From the NCBI GenBank assembly GCA_900766005.1, contig CAAFTU010000020.1, positions 1 to 13,079 on the forward strand: DNA of 13,079 nt, read 5' to 3'. The notes under the pieces are model-generated. The model made no database searches. It was not told where the DNA came from and saw only the letters and a list, made by a program, of their open reading frames with translations. Numbering within the stretch: the stretch's first letter is position 1; each line of letters begins with the position of its first letter. This DNA is from an uncultured Bacteroides sp. Lineage in GTDB: Bacteria > Bacteroidota > Bacteroidia > Bacteroidales > Bacteroidaceae. Both the position numbers and the translations under genes were made by a program. Shown here piece after piece: positions 8,629-13,079 of this stretch.

Positions 8629-8636
8629 TAACTTTG
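8629..8636 (+). promoter_or_regulatory. Bacteroidetes -7 promoter motif for the AraC-type gene
   Basis: TAACTTTG fits TAnnTTTG and predicts a transcript start near 8643, giving an 18-base leader before the ATG at 8661. This argues against an earlier in-frame ATG at 8604, which would lie upstream of the transcript start. A TTTG at 8611 is only 14 bases upstream, short of the usual 19. Confidence 0.5.
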
Positions 8637-8660
8637 TATCAAAATCAAATAAGCATAACA

Positions 8661-9791
8661 ATGGAACCATCTATATACAGTTTTTCACTTTGTGCCGCAC
8701 TGCCGTTGATGTTATTCTTCGGCTTTTATTTTTTGTTTGCAAAGACTCCTGAAAAGAAAATTTTCAAGAATTATCTCCGCTCCCGACAGATTATGGGTAT
8801 AGCTATGCTGCTGCTTTCGGCAAATTATTCGGTACATTTCTTCTTTGGTATTCGATTCAAAAATGCGGATTCTTCCATATTGATGAACATGTCCACATAC
8901 TTCCTGTGCTATTCTCTGTTCAGTTCGGCATTGATAATGTTGCTTGATTGTTTTTACATTACCAAACGGCGTGTGTGGACACATATCATTTTATGGATTA
9001 TATTCTCAACTCTTTCCGGAGTTGTGTTGTTCCTGTTGCCAAGCGGAATCATGCAAAAAATCTCTTTATTTGCTTTAGCTGTCTGGTTAATCGTTTTTGG
9101 AGTCGTTTTAGCTCGCAGAGTCATAATTGCATATCGTAGAGCCATTCGGATTTTCAATGAAACTCAGGCGGATGATATAGGCACATATATCGAATGGCTT
9201 TCCATATTCACTTATTGGGCTGTTATCTTCGGTGTCGGATGCGGATTGCTGACATTTCTGCCAGACAAATATGTTTTTATCTGGATTTTGTCGTCAATAC
9301 CGTTCTACAGCTATCTTTTCTACAGCTATCAGAACTACCTGCTGTTCTATGAACAGGTGGAAAATGCTTTTGAGCAAGATATACAGTCTGAAGAAGAACT
9401 TCTGACAGATACGGAAACAGAACCTGAAATAGTTTCTGAGAAAGAAGTTCCAGTGTCCTATACAGAAATTATAGAGAAAGTGGCCAACTGGATAAAGACA
9501 GACGGCTATGTCCAGCAGGGACTTACCATAAAAGAACTGTCCGAAATACTTCATACGAACCGTACCTATCTTTCCGCTTATATCAAGACTACGTATAAAA
9601 TGACATTCCGCGAATGGATAACCGGTCTCCGGTTGGAGTATGCGAAAAACATACTGAAGGAGCATCCGGAAATCAATATACAGAAGCTGGCTGAGTCTTC
9701 CGGTTTTCTTTCCCGCAGTAACTTTATCAAATCATTTACAGAGAAGGAAGGATGTACGCCTGGCAAGTGGAAAAAAGCAAATCTGGAATAA
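8661..9791 (+). CDS. Membrane-embedded AraC-family transcriptional regulator
   Basis: Encodes 376 residues. The N-terminal half has about seven hydrophobic segments (roughly residues 7-27, 44-63, 76-100, 106-126, 134-157, 179-199, 203-225). An acidic linker (about 231-262) follows, then a C-terminal AraC/HTH_18 domain (about 268-376). In that domain the first helix-turn-helix lies around LTIKELSEILHTNRTYLSAY and the second around INIQKLAESSGFLSRSNFIK, ending in the typical CTPGKWKK. The layout suggests a one-component regulator that senses a signal in or across the inner membrane and binds DNA directly. The ligand is unknown. I chose ATG 8661 because the promoter motif at 8629 would exclude the start at 8604. 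The gene is visibly more AT-rich than its neighbours, suggesting a separate origin. It lies just upstream of the fimbrial genes and a repeat array, so it probably controls them (inference). Confidence 0.9.
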   Translation: MEPSIYSFSLCAALPLMLFFGFYFLFAKTPEKKIFKNYLRSRQIMGIAMLLLSANYSVHFFFGIRFKNADSSILMNMSTYFLCYSLFSSALIMLLDCFYITKRRVWTHIILWIIFSTLSGVVLFLLPSGIMQKISLFALAVWLIVFGVVLARRVIIAYRRAIRIFNETQADDIGTYIEWLSIFTYWAVIFGVGCGLLTFLPDKYVFIWILSSIPFYSYLFYSYQNYLLFYEQVENAFEQDIQSEEELLTDTETEPEIVSEKEVPVSYTEIIEKVANWIKTDGYVQQGLTIKELSEILHTNRTYLSAYIKTTYKMTFREWITGLRLEYAKNILKEHPEINIQKLAESSGFLSRSNFIKSFTEKEGCTPGKWKKANLE

Positions 9792-9840
9792 TTTGTGTGG
9801 TAAAAAGCCGATGAAAAAGGTCTCAGAAGCTCATTTTCAA

Positions 9841-9920
9841 AAAGTGCTCAAGCGACAAAAAAGTGCTAATTCGACAAAAAAAGTGCTCAAACGACAATTT
9901 GAAAAGTGCTCAAACGACAA
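9841..9920. repeat. Four 18-base direct repeats upstream of the fimbrial promoter
   Basis: The unit AAAGTGCTCAAACGACAA occurs at 9841-9858 (one mismatch), 9860-9877 (diverged in the middle: CTAATTCG), 9880-9897 (exact) and 9903-9920 (exact). Start-to-start spacing is 19, 20 and 23 bases, near two helical turns, which would place sites on the same face of the DNA. The array ends about 46 bases before the -33 element at 9966. It is a plausible binding array for the adjacent AraC-type regulator. AraC-family proteins often bind paired direct repeats; this link is inference. Confidence 0.85.
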
Positions 9921-9965
9921 TTTTTATAAAACGCTATATTTCAACAGAAAAAGTTTTTGTAATAT

Positions 9966-9996
9966 TTTGGGCGCTGAATGGCATTTATTACCTTTG
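9966..9996 (+). promoter_or_regulatory. Consensus Bacteroidetes promoter for the fimbrial operon
   Basis: TTTG at 9966-9969, a 19-base spacer, and TACCTTTG at 9989-9996 match the Bacteroides primary sigma factor consensus (TTTG, N19, TAnnTTTG) exactly. Predicted transcription starts near 10003, 25 bases before the ATG at 10028. No flanking inverted repeats that would suggest an invertible promoter are visible. Confidence 0.75.
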
Positions 9997-10027
9997 GAGA
10001 AGACAAAGATAATAAATTCAAGTTTAT

Positions 10028-11122
10028 ATGAGCAGAAAAATCACTTTTCTCACCCTGTTTCTGTGGCTGATGACGGTAACTTTTCCTGTCATTGCGCAGC
10101 AGAAAACAGACACAGTTTACACCTTCCGCTTCGTTCCGCAGAAGGACATGTTCTACGTGCCTTGGAATGGCAATGACACGGAACTTGCCCGCCTGTTGGA
10201 ATGTATCGAAAACAACAAAACCACAATTCTTGACGGCAAGCTGCCGCTACTGGTTGACGGATACTGTAATTCACTGGGCAGTGAAGCCGAGAACCTTGCC
10301 ACGGCGAAGATCCGTGCCAACCGTGTGAAATCCGAACTGATTATCCGTGCGGAAATAAAAGAGGAGAATTTCATTACCCGCAACCATGCGACTGAGGGTG
10401 ATTTTGTCACCGTGCGCCTGACGGTACCGGTAAAGGGAACTGCCGCGACGGATGCGGAAGCACGACGCAAGGCGGAAACCGAACGACTGGAAGCCGAGAA
10501 GCGTGCCGAACAGGAACGACTTGCCGAAGAGCAGCGCAAGGCGGAAGAAGCCCGACTTGCCGCTGAAAAGGCAGAAGCCGAGAAAGCCGCTCAACAAAAT
10601 ACACTTGCCGACACGCCGTCGGAAACCAAAATCACAACTGATTATCATCTCTCCCTGCGTGCCAACCTGCTGCGCTGGGCTACCCTGACACCAGATCTTG
10701 GCGTGGAATGGCGCATCTGCCCATCGTGGGGCATTGCCGTAAACGGCTCGTGGACTTCATGGACGTGGAGCGACAAGGACCACCGCTATGCACTCTGGGA
10801 AGTGGCTCCGGAAGTGCGTTACTATATGGGTGAGAAGAAAGCCTGGTATCTGGGCGCGATGTTCAAGGCCGGACAGTTCAACTACAAGTTCTCCGAAGCA
10901 GGCAAGCAGGGCGACCTGATGGGTGGCGGCATCACCGCCGGCTATCAGCTGCGACTAAACAAGGCATTAGATCTTGATTTCAACCTCGGTCTGGGCTACC
11001 TGAATGCCGACTATGAGAAATATGAGGTCATCGACGGCGTGCGTGTACGCCACGGCAACGAGACAAAAGATTGGTGGGGCCCCATCAATGCCGGTGTGAC
11101 ATTGGTATGGAAGTTATTCTAA
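10028..11122 (+). CDS. OmpA-like / coiled-coil / DUF3575-like outer-membrane protein, fimbrial locus
   Basis: Encodes 364 residues. A signal peptide (about 1-23, cleavage after VIA) leads to a region (about 65-135) resembling a degenerate OmpA-type peptidoglycan-binding domain: a VDGYCNSLGS stretch followed by an N..LA..RA..V pattern. An Ala/Glu/Lys/Arg-rich coiled coil (about 142-190) follows. The C-terminal part (about 205-364) has alternating aromatic and hydrophobic strands and ends in VTLVWKLF with a terminal Phe, as in small outer-membrane beta-barrels; it resembles DUF3575. The protein probably spans from the outer membrane into the periplasm and may tether pilus assembly to the envelope (inference). 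It is the first gene of the fimbrial operon, with a consensus promoter 25-60 bases upstream. No Shine-Dalgarno sequence is seen. The next gene begins 16 bases after its stop. Confidence 0.85.
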   Translation: MSRKITFLTLFLWLMTVTFPVIAQQKTDTVYTFRFVPQKDMFYVPWNGNDTELARLLECIENNKTTILDGKLPLLVDGYCNSLGSEAENLATAKIRANRVKSELIIRAEIKEENFITRNHATEGDFVTVRLTVPVKGTAATDAEARRKAETERLEAEKRAEQERLAEEQRKAEEARLAAEKAEAEKAAQQNTLADTPSETKITTDYHLSLRANLLRWATLTPDLGVEWRICPSWGIAVNGSWTSWTWSDKDHRYALWEVAPEVRYYMGEKKAWYLGAMFKAGQFNYKFSEAGKQGDLMGGGITAGYQLRLNKALDLDFNLGLGYLNADYEKYEVIDGVRVRHGNETKDWWGPINAGVTLVWKLF

Positions 11123-11125
11123 CAC

Positions 11126-11130
11126 GGAGG
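11126..11130 (+). promoter_or_regulatory. Canonical Shine-Dalgarno site, unusual in this phylum
   Basis: GGAGG lies 8 bases before the ATG at 11139, an ideal spacing for pairing with 16S rRNA. Bacteroidetes genes rarely rely on this signal and no other start in this window has one. It supports the chosen start of the FimB/Mfa2-like gene. Confidence 0.6.
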
Positions 11131-11138
11131 AATAGAAT

Positions 11139-12026
11139 ATGAAAGCAAAACAATATATAAATATGATGGGAATGGCAGCCGCCGTGCTGCTCTCTTCCTG
11201 CGTGAAGGACACGCTTTATGACACGCCGCACCCCGACTACGGGAAGATTGCGGTAACAGCCGACTGGTCGGCACGCGGTGAGGGTATCGACATACCTGCC
11301 ACATGGACGGTCACCATGGGCGACTATACGGGTACGGAGACTTCCGCCACCCATGCCCCCGACCATCTGTTTGCTCCGGGCAGCTACACCCTTGCGGTGT
11401 GGAACCCGGCTGAAGGAATCACGGTGAACGGCACCACAGCCACCATTGCCGCAGCCACGGGAACCCGGGCAGGCACGGATACCTTTGTGAACAATGCCCC
11501 GGGATGGTTCTTCACCTATACGGAACAGGTGACCATCGAGAAAGACAAGGACTATCCGCTGACCGCCGCAATGAAGCAGCAGGTACGCGAACTGACGCTT
11601 GTCGTCGAACCTACTGGTGATGCCGCCGGACGCATCACGGAGATTGTTGCCCATCTGACGGGTGCAGCCCGAACACTCGACTTCGCTACCGATACCTACG
11701 GAGCCGCTTCGAACGTCGTGCTGCCCTTCACCAAGATTACCGAAGGTGACGATGCCGGCAAGTGGAAAGCCACGGTGCGGCTGTTGGGTGTGACCGGCAC
11801 GGAACAACTGCTGACGGGTGAAATCCGCTATGCGGACGGCAACCCGACCCCCACGATGCTGAAAAGCGACCTCACGGAAGCCCTCAAGGAGTTCAATACC
11901 GGAAAGGGCGCATCGCTGACCCTCGGCGGAACGCTGGTTGAGACTCCCGAAGGCATGGAAGTGGACGGAGCCGAAATCAACGGCTGGGAAGAAGTGAAAG
12001 GTGATGATGTAAATGCCGATTTGTAA
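11139..12026 (+). CDS. FimB/Mfa2-family fimbrial lipoprotein, probable pilus anchor
   Basis: Encodes 295 residues. A lipoprotein signal with lipobox LSSC puts the lipidated Cys at residue 21, so the product should sit in the outer membrane, exported by Sec and lipidated. The start of the mature protein (VKDTLYDTPHPDYGKI followed by ADW) and the internal MKQQVRELTLVVEPTGD region match FimB/Mfa2-type proteins, which anchor type V pili and limit their length in Porphyromonas gingivalis. No strong Arg cleavage site follows the lipobox, as expected for a subunit that keeps its lipid. The C terminus (W..VKGDDVNADL) closely resembles that of the next protein. The start is supported by a GGAGG at 11126. 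The gene belongs to the operon beginning at 10028. A DUF5119-type assignment is a less likely alternative. Confidence 0.85.
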   Translation: MKAKQYINMMGMAAAVLLSSCVKDTLYDTPHPDYGKIAVTADWSARGEGIDIPATWTVTMGDYTGTETSATHAPDHLFAPGSYTLAVWNPAEGITVNGTTATIAAATGTRAGTDTFVNNAPGWFFTYTEQVTIEKDKDYPLTAAMKQQVRELTLVVEPTGDAAGRITEIVAHLTGAARTLDFATDTYGAASNVVLPFTKITEGDDAGKWKATVRLLGVTGTEQLLTGEIRYADGNPTPTMLKSDLTEALKEFNTGKGASLTLGGTLVETPEGMEVDGAEINGWEEVKGDDVNADL

Positions 12027-12046
12027 CTAATATAATGACAGATATA

Positions 12047-12934
12047 ATGAAGACAAGATTTTTTGCACTTGCGACGCTCGTCCTCGCACTGGCAGCCTGC
12101 AACAACGACAACGAGAACCTGAACGGTGACCCCGTGGCCGCCCGGTTTACCGCCGACATCGCCCCCGCCACCCGCGCCAGCGGAACCACCTGGGACAACG
12201 GCGACCGTATCGGCATCACCGACATCGGCAACGATTCCCAGTACGGCAACGTGCCTTTCATCCTGAAAAACGGGAAATTTGAGGCAGAAGGAAAGGTTAT
12301 CTATATCGAAGATACAAAGACCCATACTTTCCGCGCCTACTATCCGTACAACGCGGCGGGAGGCATCCTCACAGCCACGACCGATGCCACGGCGCAGCAG
12401 AACCAGCCTGCCATCGACTTTCTCTTTGCTTCAGGAGCCACGGGAGACAAAAACAACCCGGTAGTAAGCTTCACCGACAAAACCGCCAAAGGCGGTGAAG
12501 ACAACTCCTTCCACCACCGCATGAGCCAGATAACCCTTACCTTCGAGGCGGGCGACGGCGTGGATTTCAGCGTGGTCAAGCCTGAACGTTACACGCTGGC
12601 CGGATTGTTACTCACCGGTACGTTCAACACGGCCGACGGTATTGCCACCGCAGACAACGGGGCACAGACCGGAGAACTGACCATGAATCTGGCAGACGGC
12701 AATCTCACGTCATCGATCATCCTCTTCCCGCAGACAGTTGCATCACTGCCGTTGGTTGTGAATTACAAAGGTCAGGAATATCATGCCACACTCAACATGC
12801 CCGAAGGCGCACTGCTGGCGGGCAACAACTATACCTATACCGTCAAGGTACGCAACAAAGTCCTTGAAGTCAGCGAAGCCACCATTGCAAAGTGGAACGA
12901 TATAGACGGTGGAGATGTGGGTGCTGACCTGTAG
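12047..12934 (+). CDS. Fimbrillin-family (Mfa-like) lipoprotein, probable pilus subunit
   Basis: Encodes 295 residues from ATG 12047. An in-frame ATG at 12035 would add MTDI, but that acidic start suits a signal peptide less well than MKTRFFALATLVLALAAC. The lipobox LAAC places the lipidated Cys at residue 18. The mature part shows fimbrillin hallmarks: TRASG followed by TWDNGDRIGIT, then TFRAYYPYN and a Ser/Thr/Asn-rich beta-sandwich pattern. In P. gingivalis, fimbrillins are trimmed after an Arg before polymerising by strand exchange. Arg43 in ATRASG is a candidate site here, by a host protease that is not in this window (inference). The C terminus (W..IDGGDVGADL) matches that of the preceding subunit. 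It could be a stalk or tip subunit; the sequence alone does not decide. It lies 20 bases after the previous stop and belongs to the same operon. Confidence 0.87.
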   Translation: MKTRFFALATLVLALAACNNDNENLNGDPVAARFTADIAPATRASGTTWDNGDRIGITDIGNDSQYGNVPFILKNGKFEAEGKVIYIEDTKTHTFRAYYPYNAAGGILTATTDATAQQNQPAIDFLFASGATGDKNNPVVSFTDKTAKGGEDNSFHHRMSQITLTFEAGDGVDFSVVKPERYTLAGLLLTGTFNTADGIATADNGAQTGELTMNLADGNLTSSIILFPQTVASLPLVVNYKGQEYHATLNMPEGALLAGNNYTYTVKVRNKVLEVSEATIAKWNDIDGGDVGADL

Positions 12935-12968
12935 GATTTTAATAATTAATCGATTAGAATGAAGAATT

Positions 12969-13079
12969 ATGAGCCATAGATTATTTATCCCCGCAGCCAT
13001 CGCCCTGCTGCTCGGCCTTGCCGCCTGCACGCAGGACGAACTTGCCGACGATAACCGTCTGCCCGAAGGAGAATACCCC
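12969..13079 (+). CDS. N-terminal fragment of a further lipoprotein, probably fimbrillin family (cut by window end)
   Basis: The first 37 codons are visible and the frame is still open at the last base. MSHRLFIPAAIALLLGLAAC is a lipoprotein signal with lipobox LAAC and Cys20, followed by TQDELADDNRLPEGEYP. Fimbrillin-family lipoproteins of Bacteroidales commonly begin this way, and the gene lies 34 bases after the previous fimbrillin, so it is likely another pilus subunit of the same operon. An overlapping ATG at 12959 opens only a 6-codon frame. Identity beyond lipoprotein is inference from context. Confidence 0.75.
   Translation, partial: MSHRLFIPAAIALLLGLAACTQDELADDNRLPEGEYP

Noticed and set aside
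8604..8660. Upstream start for the AraC-type gene
   Set aside because: It lies before the -7 motif at 8629, so it would not be on the predicted transcript, and it adds a polar stretch before the first membrane segment.
9841..9920. CRISPR array
   Set aside because: The units are only 18 bases with 1-5 bases between them; there are no spacers and no cas genes.
9922..9931. Palindrome TTTTATAAAA after the repeats
   Set aside because: Short and AT-only in an AT-rich gap; expected by chance.
9793..10176. 127-codon + frame covering the repeat array
   Set aside because: Its repeated KVLKRQ peptide is a by-product of the DNA repeats, and it runs over the promoter and into the next gene in another frame.
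12947..12956. Palindrome TAATCGATTA between the two fimbrillin-type genes
   Set aside because: Only 10 bases, with no T-tract or promoter motif beside it; too weak to call a site.

Overview
The window looks like part of a Bacteroidales (Bacteroides/Parabacteroides-type) integrative and conjugative element carrying a fimbrial cargo operon. Three things point there. The first half pairs a topoisomerase III with a DUF1896-type small protein and a giant N6-methylase/SNF2-type helicase, a set familiar from CTnDOT-like elements of gut Bacteroidales. Promoter-like sites follow the Bacteroidetes consensus (TAnnTTTG, once with TTTG 19 bases upstream). The second half encodes FimB/Mfa2 and fimbrillin-family lipoproteins, which are typical of this phylum. 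All genes lie on the + strand.

Layout. Positions 1-2100: topB-like topoisomerase III, missing only its first few codons. Positions 2101-2268: a leader with a -7-like promoter motif, a factor-independent terminator hairpin, and a 15-bp long-range inverted repeat whose right arm ends two bases before the next start codon; this may be an attenuator. Positions 2269-2721: DUF1896-type protein, overlapping by 11 bases the 1926-residue methylase-helicase (2711-8491). A perfect 12-bp hairpin terminator (8511-8544) closes this element-backbone unit.

Positions 8661-9791 encode a visibly more AT-rich regulator with seven predicted membrane segments and a C-terminal AraC DNA-binding domain. It has its own promoter motif, preceded by a small inverted repeat. 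The next gap (9792-10027) holds four 18-base direct repeats at 19-23 base spacing and then a consensus promoter. Downstream run an OmpA-like/coiled-coil/beta-barrel (DUF3575-like) protein (10028-11122), a FimB/Mfa2-like lipoprotein (11139-12026), a fimbrillin-family lipoprotein (12047-12934), and the first 37 codons of another lipoprotein (from 12969), cut by the window end.

Working model (inference): the topoisomerase and methylase-helicase serve excision, transfer or maintenance of the element. The membrane-bound AraC regulator senses something at the inner membrane and controls a type V pilus operon through the direct repeats. The most interesting unexplained pieces are the leader at 2101-2268 and the repeat array at 9841-9920.
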